From NCBI GenBank assembly GCA_019704295.1, contig AP024596.1, positions 310,001 through 374,000 of the forward strand: a stretch of 64,000 nucleotides of DNA. The letters run 5' to 3'. Made by a program: the position numbers and the translations under genes. Each line of letters opens with the position of its first letter. Position 1 is the stretch's first letter. Positions 26,427 to 35,159 of the stretch are shown piece after piece. Source of the stretch: Sulfolobales archaeon HS-7 (GTDB lineage: Archaea > Thermoproteota > Thermoprotei_A > Sulfolobales > Sulfolobaceae). Below the pieces are notes generated by a model. The model was not told where the DNA came from. It saw nothing but the letters and a program-made list of their open reading frames with translations, and made no database searches.

Positions 26427-27567
26427 TGAGAACCACAACAGTTGAGGCCTGCATGAGATCACCCCATGCCTGAGCTACTCCAGTGTAAACAGGTTTTTTC
26501 ACCTGCATCTTTCCAGCAGTTCCCTTGAGCTGCCAGTACAAACTAATTACCTTCATCAGCCCTGCGGCAGCAATTGGGTTTCCTACACCAAGTAAGCCTC
26601 CACCAGGAGAGCTCGGAAGGTCCCCATCTCTATTAAACACTCCCTCCTTTACCAACTGGGCAGCTTTGCCCTTTGGAGCTAATTGAAGAGCTTCCAGATG
26701 CATTAACTCCTTGTAATCGAATGGATCGTATGGTTCAGCCACGTCTATTTCCTTATTTGGTCTCTCAATTCCCGCCATTTTGTACGCCATCCTCCCCGCA
26801 ATCTCCAAATACCTGTTATAGGATAGATCTCTCCCAGTCCACTCAGTGTTGTCCAAAGTCCAGCCGACACCAGCCACCCACACAGGGGTGTCGGTATACC
26901 TCCTGGCAACGTCCTCCGACACCATAACTACAGCTGCCGCACCGTCACTCACCGGGGATACGTCAAGTCTATTTACGGGCCAAACTAGAACTTCGCTCTT
27001 TATCACGTCGTCTACTGTAATACGACCTCCGAGTTGGGCATAGGGATTATCTGCAGCATTTGCCTTATTCTTCACAGAAACTAAGGCAATGTCCTCCTTA
27101 GGAACTTTGTAAGCGTACATGTACCTATGCATTTCCATAGCGAAGATCCACAAAAGGTTCGGACCTATAGGTGTTTCCAATATGGGATCCCAGATGTATC
27201 TAAACACAGCCTGAGGATGAGGCCTTGCCTGACTCATCTTCTCCTCTGCTATTGCAAGAACCTTATCGCACATACCGCTTGCCACGTGGTAGTATCCTGA
27301 TATGGGCACCATAACTCCGGTTGCGCCTCCTATGAAGACTCTAGTCATTGGTTTATTCATCGCTGGGAAGAGGTACTCGCCCTTTTGATGTACACCATCA
27401 AACGCGTCCGGGGCACTTCCAATTACGACGCAATCTATGTCGTTATATCCTAGACCTGCTTCTTCCAGAGCCTTTATCGATGCTTCCTGTACCAATTCCT
27501 GCGGTGTCTTAAAGTGCCTTCTTGCAAACTTAGTCATTCCTGCTCCAATTATGGCTACTTTCCTCAC
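26419..27567 (-). CDS. Thiolase-fold protein without thiolase catalytic residues (subunit 2)
   Basis: 382-aa thiolase superfamily member (starts VAIIGAGMTKF). By alignment with the intact thiolase at 7442-8635, the nucleophilic Cys is Gly81 (IGGATG), the GHP His is Asn330 (GVGNPIAAAG), and the VHD His is Tyr280 (EPYDPF). It therefore cannot do Cys-based thiolysis. Thiolase-like aldolases of the Ltp2 type, which work with DUF35 partners, also lack Cys/His and rely on Tyr, as far as I recall. I chose GTG 27567 because GGAGGTGA at 27573-27580 ends 5 nt before it; the 27624 start would run well into the upstream gene. Confidence 0.82.
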   Translation of the reverse strand: MRKVAIIGAGMTKFARRHFKTPQELVQEASIKALEEAGLGYNDIDCVVIGSAPDAFDGVHQKGEYLFPAMNKPMTRVFIGGATGVMVPISGYYHVASGMCDKVLAIAEEKMSQARPHPQAVFRYIWDPILETPIGPNLLWIFAMEMHRYMYAYKVPKEDIALVSVKNKANAADNPYAQLGGRITVDDVIKSEVLVWPVNRLDVSPVSDGAAAVVMVSEDVARRYTDTPVWVAGVGWTLDNTEWTGRDLSYNRYLEIAGRMAYKMAGIERPNKEIDVAEPYDPFDYKELMHLEALQLAPKGKAAQLVKEGVFNRDGDLPSSPGGGLLGVGNPIAAAGLMKVISLYWQLKGTAGKMQVKKPVYTGVAQAWGDLMQASTVVVLRR

Positions 27568-27572
27568 TTTTC

Positions 27573-27580
27573 TCACCTCC
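27573..27580 (-). promoter_or_regulatory. SD motif containing the upstream stop codon
   Basis: GGAGGTGA on the minus strand; its TGA is the stop of the first thiolase-fold gene and it lies 5 nt before GTG 27567. It decides the start of the second gene. Confidence 0.72.
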
Positions 27581-28658
27581 ACATGGATAAGACCATACCT
27601 GTATACGTTGGCACTCCTCTCCAACTACCAACTACCGCTGAGGAGTACCCCTTCCTAAGGTATTCCCTAGCCTCAAGAGCCAGGGTGAGACCTGCTGCCT
27701 CCAAAGGAACGCCTTCCGATAGAAGACCTCCGAACACGTTAGTAGGAGCCGAACCTCCCTCTCCTAACTGACCCTCCCTTAATAGGGCCAAGGGATCTGC
27801 CTTGAAGACGCCTAAGTGCTCTAGTAGTTTAAATGAATACCTATCGTCCACGAAATAGCCGTCAAATTTCCTCTTAGAAATTTGAGAATATGCTCCTCTC
27901 AAATAGCCAGCTTCGCCCAGCTCAGCGTAACCGGGATAGTTAGTTTCAGTAAACGTAGATGCTTCCACCCAAATGGGATCGTCCGTTAAACTCCTTGCGA
28001 TATCCTCTGAGGCTAAAACGACTACAACTGCACCATCTACGAAGTCCGCAATGTCTGGTCTCCTTAAGGGTTCCGCTACTTTCTCGTGAGATAAAATATC
28101 GCTTACGTTAAGGTTAGCCGCATAAGAAGCCCTGGGATTTCCAAATCCGTTCCTTTTCTCAATGGACACGATTTCGGCCATGTCCTCCTCTGTCATTCCG
28201 GTTCTCCTCTGATAAGCCTTGGCCTCGAGTGCGGCTAAAAAGTGAAAGTTGGGTGGGGCCGCAGGTCTAAGGAAAATCGGATCCATGGCGAATTCAACAA
28301 TATCTCCTATTGTGAGTATGTCGCTAGCCTTTGAGTGAGCCTCAACTGCCGTCACCTTAGAGATTCCGGACTTTATGTGCATTATGCCGTGAAGAATACC
28401 CTGTACTCCGTCTCCCGTCACGGTAAAGGTAGGTCTAAGATATCCTCCAATCTGATCCGGTGCGAACTCATCCGCTATGCTAATACCCTCCCAGAAGTCC
28501 TCTTGGGAAGAAATGAAGGTATCTACATCCTTCCTAGGATCTAGGTTAGCCTCGGCATAAGCGCGCGAAGCCGCCTCGAAGACCATCTCCCTGAACGAGA
28601 CCTCAGGAGTAGAAGGGCGAAATCCATACCATCCCATTCCTACTATTGCTACCTTCAA
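27573..28658 (-). CDS. Thiolase-fold protein without thiolase catalytic residues (subunit 1)
   Basis: 361-aa divergent thiolase-fold protein, first gene of the operon. It begins VAIVGMGWYGF as thiolases do and retains the DGAVVVVLASED core. The nucleophile loop reads FTVTGDGVQGI with no Cys, the GHP motif is EGVPLEAAG, and the VHD position is VDDRY. No catalytic Cys or His remains. It is more degenerate than subunit 2 and may be a structural or substrate-binding half of a heterodimer. Upstream is an AT-rich gap separating it from the divergent CBS-domain gene. Confidence 0.78.
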   Translation of the reverse strand: MKVAIVGMGWYGFRPSTPEVSFREMVFEAASRAYAEANLDPRKDVDTFISSQEDFWEGISIADEFAPDQIGGYLRPTFTVTGDGVQGILHGIMHIKSGISKVTAVEAHSKASDILTIGDIVEFAMDPIFLRPAAPPNFHFLAALEAKAYQRRTGMTEEDMAEIVSIEKRNGFGNPRASYAANLNVSDILSHEKVAEPLRRPDIADFVDGAVVVVLASEDIARSLTDDPIWVEASTFTETNYPGYAELGEAGYLRGAYSQISKRKFDGYFVDDRYSFKLLEHLGVFKADPLALLREGQLGEGGSAPTNVFGGLLSEGVPLEAAGLTLALEAREYLRKGYSSAVVGSWRGVPTYTGMVLSMWR

Positions 28659-28769
28659 AGAATCACCGGACTTGTGTAAACCTATAGTTAAAAAAAATTA
28701 ACGTTATTTACAGATCGAGATCAATCATCATAAATCTAAAATGGCAGTTTCTATTGAATATCTCACAAG

Positions 28770-28779
28770 TTTTATATTC
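28770..28779 (+). promoter_or_regulatory. TATA box of the CBS-domain gene
   Basis: TTTTATATTC lies about 21-30 nt before the ATG at 28800, the usual leaderless spacing. Confidence 0.55.
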
Positions 28780-28799
28780 TATTAAAACGAGCATGAATA

Positions 28800-29246
28800 A
28801 TGCCACTTCACAAAAGATACATGAGGAAAATCGAGGTTAAAGTTAATGAACTCATGTCTGCACCTCCCGTTACTGTAGCTCTGGATTCATCTTTAGAAGA
28901 CGCAGTAAGGAAAATGATAGAGGGAAACGTAGGAAGCGTAATGGTAACAGACTCGGATAGAAGACTTAGGGGAATTATTACGGAGAAGGATGTGCTTATC
29001 GCCGTATCAAAAGGACTTTTGAAGAAAGAGGAGACTAAGGTAACCGACATAATGTCGCGTAACGTAATAGCAGTAACTCCCGATGACGTGATATCGGAAG
29101 TAATCGAGAAGATGAGAGCACATAACATACGACACATACCGGTTACCGATTACGAAGGAAGACCAGTCGGGATGATATCGATAAGGGACATTTTAGATTT
29201 TACCACTTCATACCTTAAAGTCCTTTTGTTACCCGAGGAAATTTGA
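28800..29246 (+). CDS. Tandem CBS-domain protein
   Basis: 148-aa protein made of two CBS motifs: VNELMSAPPVTVALDSSLEDAVRKM and VTDIMSRNVIAVTPDDVISEVIEKM (key landmarks), each with a GIITEKD/MISIRD-type ending. CBS pairs bind adenine nucleotides and sense energy charge. There is no fused effector domain, so it acts as a stand-alone sensor or partner protein. It is monocistronic by position, and divergent from the thiolase-fold operon. Confidence 0.9.
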   Translation: MPLHKRYMRKIEVKVNELMSAPPVTVALDSSLEDAVRKMIEGNVGSVMVTDSDRRLRGIITEKDVLIAVSKGLLKKEETKVTDIMSRNVIAVTPDDVISEVIEKMRAHNIRHIPVTDYEGRPVGMISIRDILDFTTSYLKVLLLPEEI

Positions 29247-29705
29247 ACTTACACGTCATTACTGTATTTTTCGTAACGTAAACGGTATTAAAGAAATCGT
29301 CATTAGGATAAGTTGTTAGTGAGGTGTACCAAACATGTCCTCCCTGTCAAGCTCTGAGTAACCCCACAAAGTCGGTTGGATGTTTTACTCCTGATACTGC
29401 TTCCCTAAGTTTCAGGAGGTTTTCACGACATTAAATGAGAAGGAATTGAAGGCCTCCAAATCCCGTCGTTCTAACAATCGGTAGCGATAGTTAACGTAAA
29501 GTCTAAGAACTTCTAAACCTTGAAATCTCGCATTTTTATAAAAAGGAACTATACGTCCCGCCAGATGAGTTCGCCATACCTTGAACTTCAATCTCATAAT
29601 CAGAGCCGAGTTTCTCCTCAGTTGTAAATCGAGGAAATAGCATAGCGCGTCTAGTTAACGTAGTGCCGGAAATTCTGTCTAATTATCCATAACTTAAAGT
29701 TACCG
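29247..29705. other. Intergenic region, no gene supported
   Basis: Both flanking genes end here. A 61-codon open frame on the minus strand (29412-29597) has no recognisable features or promoter. The sequence looks like decayed coding DNA but I cannot identify its source. Confidence 0.5.
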
Positions 29706-31520
29706 TTAAGATAAACCTAATTCCTTTAATTTATCTTCTGAAGGTATTCCGTTCTTCCATCCCCTATACGCGTAATATACTGGAAGCATATCATCCAGTT
29801 TACACGTCCCACCTTTGTGCTTTCCTTCTGGAACTGGAACTTCCGTAAATTTCCTTGGAAGATAATCCCTTTTCGATCCGAATTTAATGTTATATATTCT
29901 CTCAGCATTGAAGATCCTCTCGCCGATCTTAAGTAGCTCGTCCTCTGTAACTTCCCATCCAACAACTGCGTTAAGGGCGTCCACGTAATCTTTCATTTCA
30001 AATGCCATATAAGAGAAGGCGCAAACTTGCAACGAGTCTAAAACTGCAACAAGGTCTTGCTTGAATTTTACTGCCTTAGAAATTGTCCGAACATCGTAGT
30101 CGTCTGGTAAAAGTGATCTAATTCCATTGAGTCCCTTGAATGAGTAAATCAGATCGGGATAAACCCATATATGACACGACGAACCGGTGTTTTCCGTAGC
30201 GTTAAGTAAACCCCACGCCGGTTCTACTCGGGGATCGGTATTTTGCATTGTTATTCCCATTACAGATGTGTCCAGTTCCGGTACGTTTATTTCCGTGAGG
30301 AAAGCGGATATTCCCTCCCCTAATATCCAATATTTTCCCTCCCTATTCGCAACCTTTTGAATTATCTCTATCATTCTATCACTATCCCCCCAACGGAGTC
30401 CGTAGGATTCCTCTACGTAACCTTTCTCTGTTGCGTCTGCCAAAGCTGCTAGGATATTCCCTACTTCAATGGGATCCATACCCCATTCGTAGGATAGGTA
30501 GTTCATATAAGCCACTGCCTCCACGTCGTCTACGTAACAGTTAGAACCCAAAGAGCTTATTTGGGCGTAGTCCGGCCCTTCCACCCTAAACTTGTACTTT
30601 TTATAAGTTGCGGTATCCCTTCTACACTGGACAGAACACGCAGTACAAGTTAGCCTTCCAACTAGAATAGTTTGAGACATTGTCTTTCCGCTTAAGTTTA
30701 ACGCATTTTCCATTGAAGTATAGGTGTAGTTCTTTACTGGTAGTGCTTCGTTTAAGAAGAGAGGCTCTACGGCCAAAGGAGTTCCGTAGATTGAGAAACT
30801 CCCTGTCTCGCGGTTAAGAAGAGGGGAATTTCTAATTTTAGTGGTTAATCTTGTGAGAACGTCCTTGAATTTCCCCTTATCTGCCACTTCGACAGGAACG
30901 CTATAGTCCCCTAAAATAGCTACCGCCTTAACTTTCATCTTACCTAGGACGTAACCTGCACCATGTCTCACCCCACTAGACCTCCCTGCGTCATTAACAA
31001 CATTTGCAAATCTAACTAACCTCTCTCCAGCGGGGCCTATTGATATAACCCTGACGTCACCGTGCCTTTGCCTCAAATATGCTAAAGTCTCAGACGCGCA
31101 TTTCCCCCATATCGGCGATGCGTCCTCTACACTTATTTTGCCTTTTTTAATAAAGAGATATATTGGCTTAGGTGAAATTCCCTTTAGGATTATTCCATCA
31201 ACGCCAGTCTTCTTAAGTGAAGTTCCAGCATATCCACCTGTATTCGCGTAGGCTATAGTGTTAGTAAGAGGTGAATGAAATACGAAAGTCAGTCGATTGG
31301 CCAAGGGAATACCAGTTCCCGTAAGAGGTCCTACGAGCATACCGAAAAAAGGTTCATTACTCCTGTTTCGATAATCTGAGAGTAATTTGGTGCCAAGTCC
31401 CCTACCGCCAAGGAAATTGTAAACGTCATCTAAATTAAGGTCAACGAGATCAACCTCACCTGAATTCAAGTTAACTTCTGCTATCTTACCAGTAAATCCC
31501 CCTTTGAAGGCATTATTCAT
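29706..31520 (-). CDS. Aldehyde:ferredoxin oxidoreductase (tungsten/molybdopterin)
   Basis: 604-aa AOR-family enzyme that would oxidise an aldehyde to an acid and reduce ferredoxin using a bis-pterin metal site. Cys292, Cys295 and Cys299 (CTACSVQC) with Cys500 (LDSLQVC) form the 4Fe-4S site. N-terminal GGRGLGTKLLS and GPLTGTGIP match the family. Length is normal. The TATA-like TTTATTATG lies about 25-33 nt upstream. It stands apart from the Lut-like operon upstream by about 220 bp. The substrate is unknown; several AOR paralogues are usual in Sulfolobales. Confidence 0.92.
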   Translation of the reverse strand: MNNAFKGGFTGKIAEVNLNSGEVDLVDLNLDDVYNFLGGRGLGTKLLSDYRNRSNEPFFGMLVGPLTGTGIPLANRLTFVFHSPLTNTIAYANTGGYAGTSLKKTGVDGIILKGISPKPIYLFIKKGKISVEDASPIWGKCASETLAYLRQRHGDVRVISIGPAGERLVRFANVVNDAGRSSGVRHGAGYVLGKMKVKAVAILGDYSVPVEVADKGKFKDVLTRLTTKIRNSPLLNRETGSFSIYGTPLAVEPLFLNEALPVKNYTYTSMENALNLSGKTMSQTILVGRLTCTACSVQCRRDTATYKKYKFRVEGPDYAQISSLGSNCYVDDVEAVAYMNYLSYEWGMDPIEVGNILAALADATEKGYVEESYGLRWGDSDRMIEIIQKVANREGKYWILGEGISAFLTEINVPELDTSVMGITMQNTDPRVEPAWGLLNATENTGSSCHIWVYPDLIYSFKGLNGIRSLLPDDYDVRTISKAVKFKQDLVAVLDSLQVCAFSYMAFEMKDYVDALNAVVGWEVTEDELLKIGERIFNAERIYNIKFGSKRDYLPRKFTEVPVPEGKHKGGTCKLDDMLPVYYAYRGWKNGIPSEDKLKELGLS

Positions 31521-31740
31521 AAGTATTGAAATATAGTAAACTACATAATAAACGCAATAGTTGTTAGTTTGTCGCAGTTTCTTATAATTACAAAATGAGG
31601 CAGGGAAACCCTTTATTTGCCACAGACTTTATACTGTACCGCAATTTCACTGACAACAATGATACTCTAAATCACTGTAATTGCGTATCTTCAATTACCG
31701 AAAACGTCTGGACGTTACTAAAATTTTGGAAGTACCAAAA

Positions 31741-32184
31741 TTATAACAATGCTCCAAGATCCCTTAGAACGGCTATTTCAAAGGAACCTCTTAAATTCAG
31801 GTAAACTTTCTCCTCGGGAGTTAAACTTCTCCTAATTTGCTTTTCAGCGAACTCGTTTAGAGCTTCGAGTAAGTTTGATGCCCTTAGCTCAGGGTTTTTA
31901 CTTACGACAAACATCTGATAAGCGGAGTTTACTAAATAAAACATTTCCTCATCCAAGTCCAACACTACATCGTTGAGAACGGTAAGGAACTCATCACCTA
32001 CTTTTACCATTTTAACCCTAACGAACGGTCTCCACGTCAGAATGTTCTCCTTAACGAAGTTCCAGGAGGGAGGTTCTTCTTTTAACTCCCCGTATGAGGG
32101 GACCCTGGCCACTTTGTACTTCTTCCCTTCTAATTCAATTTCCCCCAATATCCCCAATTCAAGTTTGCCAACCTTCATTGTCAT
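31741..32184 (-). CDS. 147-aa hypothetical, third gene of Lut-like operon
   Basis: Not recognised. It starts with an ATGA overlap with the LutB-like gene, so it is clearly co-translated. The N-terminal half is beta-rich ([23 protein letters not shown]) and the C-terminal half helical ([22 protein letters not shown]). It has no Cys clusters and no membrane segment. Canonical lutABC operons carry LutC here; this protein does not look like LutC. It may be a replacement subunit or assembly factor. Confidence 0.75.
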   Translation of the reverse strand: MTMKVGKLELGILGEIELEGKKYKVARVPSYGELKEEPPSWNFVKENILTWRPFVRVKMVKVGDEFLTVLNDVVLDLDEEMFYLVNSAYQMFVVSKNPELRASNLLEALNEFAEKQIRRSLTPEEKVYLNLRGSFEIAVLRDLGALL

Positions 32185-33311
32185 CCCTTGAAGTAAAGTG
32201 ATTTTATGTATTCAATGACTTTAGGTATGTTGATCTTCATAGGACAGACGTTAGCACATGCTCCAGAGTGACAACACAGCAACGCCTGCTCCTTATTACC
32301 ATAAACTACATAGGACCACATGGCGCCCATAGGACCTGAGTAGGGTGGAACACCCCATCCCGATCCCATCGCCTTATACGTTGGGCAGTGGTAATGACAT
32401 CTCCCGCATCGTATGCAGAGTAGAGCTTCTTGGAGAATAGGGTCATGGGACGCCTTGACCCTTCCGTTGTCCAATAGTATGAGGTGAAACTCCTTTGGAC
32501 CGTGAGCTGGACTAACCCTTTTTAGCTCTATATCGGCAGTTGAACTAGGACCAGACGTTACATTAACATAAGTTGGAGGATACAGCCCAGCATATGCTGA
32601 CTGGACAAGTGACTCTAACATAGCGTATTCAAGGTTGGGCAATATCTTTTCAACTCCAGTAATCGATATGTGTATTGGAGGAACTACGCTACTCATCCTT
32701 ATATTTCCCTCATTCTCCACTAAAACTATTGTACCTGTATCCGCAGCTACCGCGTTAGCCCCCGTTATACCTACCTCAGCACTAAGGAACTTCTCCCTTA
32801 AGAAATTCCTTACGAACTTAACTATTTCCTCGTGAGACTCCCCTGGGTCCTCACCTAATCTCTCCTTGATAAGCTCCCTGACCTTTTCCTTAGTCATGTG
32901 AATTGCAGGTCCTATTATATGAGAGGGGGGTTCCTCTGCAAGTTGAATCAGGAATTCGCCCAGATCCGTTTCCCATACTTCCTTTCCCTTTTCCAGAAGG
33001 AATTCCCTTAATCCTGCTTCATATGCTACCATGGATTTGCCCAAGATAATTCTTTTTCTATCACCAATGATCTTTAGAACTATCTCCCTAGCCTCCTCAG
33101 GGGTTGCAACGTAGTATCCGTATCCTCCCGTCCTCTTTACGGATTTTAACGTTTCCTCGACATAGGCCTCTATATTTCCCAGAACCTTTAGTTTACCTTC
33201 CCTCACTTTCCTGGCCATGTCCTCTATGTATTTGTGGGCTTCAAGTACGGAGTAAACCCTCGGAACGTTGTTCTGAATAGCTCTGTTTACTGCAATTTCC
33301 CAGTTACTCAA
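32181..33311 (-). CDS. LutB-like LUD-domain iron-sulfur protein
   Basis: 376-aa protein with an N-terminal LUD domain (about 1-280; [20 protein letters not shown] is its hallmark) and a C-terminal ferredoxin region: Cys299, 302, 305 and 309 in [11 protein letters not shown], and a second cluster in [11 protein letters not shown]. This is the LutB layout, involved in L-lactate or another 2-hydroxyacid oxidation with electron transfer. It overlaps the LutA-like gene by 8 bp and the next gene by 4 bp. Confidence 0.88.
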   Translation of the reverse strand: MSNWEIAVNRAIQNNVPRVYSVLEAHKYIEDMARKVREGKLKVLGNIEAYVEETLKSVKRTGGYGYYVATPEEAREIVLKIIGDRKRIILGKSMVAYEAGLREFLLEKGKEVWETDLGEFLIQLAEEPPSHIIGPAIHMTKEKVRELIKERLGEDPGESHEEIVKFVRNFLREKFLSAEVGITGANAVAADTGTIVLVENEGNIRMSSVVPPIHISITGVEKILPNLEYAMLESLVQSAYAGLYPPTYVNVTSGPSSTADIELKRVSPAHGPKEFHLILLDNGRVKASHDPILQEALLCIRCGRCHYHCPTYKAMGSGWGVPPYSGPMGAMWSYVVYGNKEQALLCCHSGACANVCPMKINIPKVIEYIKSLYFKG

Positions 33312-34188
33312 CGTTGACCACCTCCATGAAGTCCTTAACTTGAACGTGTGCCTTTAGATTTTCATAACAAAACGGACAGAAGACGAGCACATTAGGAGAC
33401 AGCTTCTTAAGACTTTCTGCTCGCATTTTGGCTATCGAATCGCTCACTTTATAGTTAACGGGGGCTATAGGCGAGCCGCAACACATTGAAGTATCCCTCC
33501 CCGTAATCATGGGATCCTCGATCAGATTGATTCCAGAAGATCTCACGATATTCCTTATCGCGTCTCTTAATCCCAAAAACCTAGAGTATAAACAAGAATC
33601 GTGTATGGTAAAAACCCCCGAAGCCTTAAATCCTCCTACCATTTCATAAAAACTCCTTATCTCAATGGCCGTATTATTCATCTCCTTCCCTCTTAAAAGT
33701 GCGTATTGTGTATGGGGATCCACTGTAATAACCCTTTTTACGTTGTACTTCTCAAAAATTGAAAACACTTTCTTAGATACCTCTTTGAACTCATCAATTA
33801 GCCCCATTTCAAGGAGTATGGCTCCGCTATACGGTTCGTCCTCATAAAGATATCCGAATTCTACTCCCGTCTTTCTTAGGATCGTTGCCATTTTCCTTAA
33901 TATTTGCCACGAACGTTCAACTTGGTCTTTTGAGGGAGTAATCACTTTAGATGCGAGACCCTTGAGTTTTTCTATCCCCTTTATCTTCGTTATAAGGGGT
34001 ATCAGCCTATCGTAACTGTGTCCTAGGAGAGCTAATTGATAAGCACAGCCAGTATATAGGATAGTTTCCCCTCCTCTCGGTATATCCTGAGCCCATCCAT
34101 AACATAGTTTTTTATCAACTGGAAATGGCATCAGGGATGTTGACATCTCATCGCTAACCAGTTTCATTGTATGTTTAACGGTATTCAT
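33304..34188 (-). CDS. LutA/HdrB-like CCG-domain protein
   Basis: 294-aa Cys-rich-domain protein. It has YTGCAYQLA in the first half, then [14 protein letters not shown] and CPFCYENL in the second, typical of LutA, GlpC and HdrB that bind unusual Fe-S clusters and pass electrons. The first CCG copy is incomplete. First gene of the operon lutA-lutB-(147 aa). AT-rich DNA precedes the ATG. Confidence 0.85.
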   Translation of the reverse strand: MNTVKHTMKLVSDEMSTSLMPFPVDKKLCYGWAQDIPRGGETILYTGCAYQLALLGHSYDRLIPLITKIKGIEKLKGLASKVITPSKDQVERSWQILRKMATILRKTGVEFGYLYEDEPYSGAILLEMGLIDEFKEVSKKVFSIFEKYNVKRVITVDPHTQYALLRGKEMNNTAIEIRSFYEMVGGFKASGVFTIHDSCLYSRFLGLRDAIRNIVRSSGINLIEDPMITGRDTSMCCGSPIAPVNYKVSDSIAKMRAESLKKLSPNVLVFCPFCYENLKAHVQVKDFMEVVNVE

Positions 34189-34775
34189 ATATTCTATTTG
34201 ACGCTTACATTTTAAAAGGGTAAATTAATAGGATTGAATCCTATCCGAAGAAGTTTATGAGGGATTTCCTTCATCCTCCAGGGGTTCTTTAATCCGCTAA
34301 AACGTCGGTCAAGTAAACTTACCCTCCCCTAACTGGGCTTATTACCTTCGACGGGGAAAACACTTAAGACTAGAGATCAGGATAGCGAGTCCATAGGGGT
34401 TTGCTCTAAAGAGGTCCAAATTGCCTAATATTAGGGACTTCAAGGGGGAGATTCTCATGTAGTGATCTATTCGATAAGTTGTAGTGAAATTCCTAACGTT
34501 TCTTTGAAGTCTACTTTTTCCCCCACGGAAGAATTCTTGCCTCTTGTAATTCAGCTCGTTGAATAACTTATCAGAAACGTGTGCTAGTCTCAGCAATTTC
34601 CTCTGTTATCAACCGTTTGGTAGAAGACGGACTACATTAGTACTCCTACTCTCGAACTCAACTCTGTATACACCCTTTGGTATTGTGGGTGTAGGAGTCA
34701 GCTCACGCTCCTCAATAAGTTGCCCAGGACGACGTGCCATGGGAAGTCGAGTTAAGTTAGTTAAAAGACTTTACC

Positions 34776-34792
34776 CTGCCTTAAAAAGGCGA
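34776..34792. repeat. Small hairpin in IS-like remnant
   Basis: GCCTT (34778-34782) and AAGGC (34786-34790) around AAA, flanked by a G-rich strand. It looks like subterminal hairpins of IS200/IS605 elements, but no intact end is visible. Confidence 0.3.
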
Positions 34793-34913
34793 GGCTTGTC
34801 GTTCGTGTATGACCCCCAATGATACTTATTTAAGTATAAAGCCGTTGTCAACAGTTTTAGATAAACCGTGAAGTTTATATAGTTTATATATAAAATATAT
34901 TTTATAAATATTG

Positions 34914-35150
34914 TTATTAGATGTCGATGACCTTTACCGAAAGGTGACAGGACACAAAATGTGCGGGTTTCCCCACATCCATGAGCAGGTGGGGGTTGGG
35001 ATTATCCTGCTAATGGGACGGAGAAGGATGAACCGGGCAACGCCCCGTGACCTCGGTGAAGTTCAAGGGCTGAGGATTGAGATGAAATACTATGAAATCC
35101 TGAAGTCCAAATCGCGCTCCGCGTCAGTTGATCCTGCGAGAAATACGACT
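34914..35150 (+). mobile_element. Remnant of IS605 OrfB/TnpB 3' end
   Basis: The frame reads KMCGFPHIHEQVGVGI, which fits the TnpB C-terminal zinc-ribbon and RuvC-III text (CGF...H-D-VGA-NI) in decayed form, followed by a basic tail common in Sulfolobales OrfB proteins. The other three-quarters of the gene is missing. The GC-rich 3' part, with a GGGC/GCCC hairpin near 35036-35046, is where TnpB genes encode their guide RNA. The adjacent coiled-coil nuclease gene ends at 35160. Confidence 0.4.
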
Positions 35151-35159
35151 TGGGTATCC

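Larger units (their letters stand above)
34189..35159. other. 971-bp region of probable decayed IS material
   Basis: No intact gene. It contains a hairpin at 34776-34792 (GCCTT/AAGGC stem), a very AT-rich block with several TATA-like boxes (34873-34912), and a GC-rich block (34930-35140) that reads as the end of an IS605 OrfB/TnpB gene. Confidence 0.55.

Noticed and set aside
29412-29597. 61-aa minus-strand frame
   Set aside because: No family, no promoter at a sensible distance, and it sits in apparently decayed DNA.
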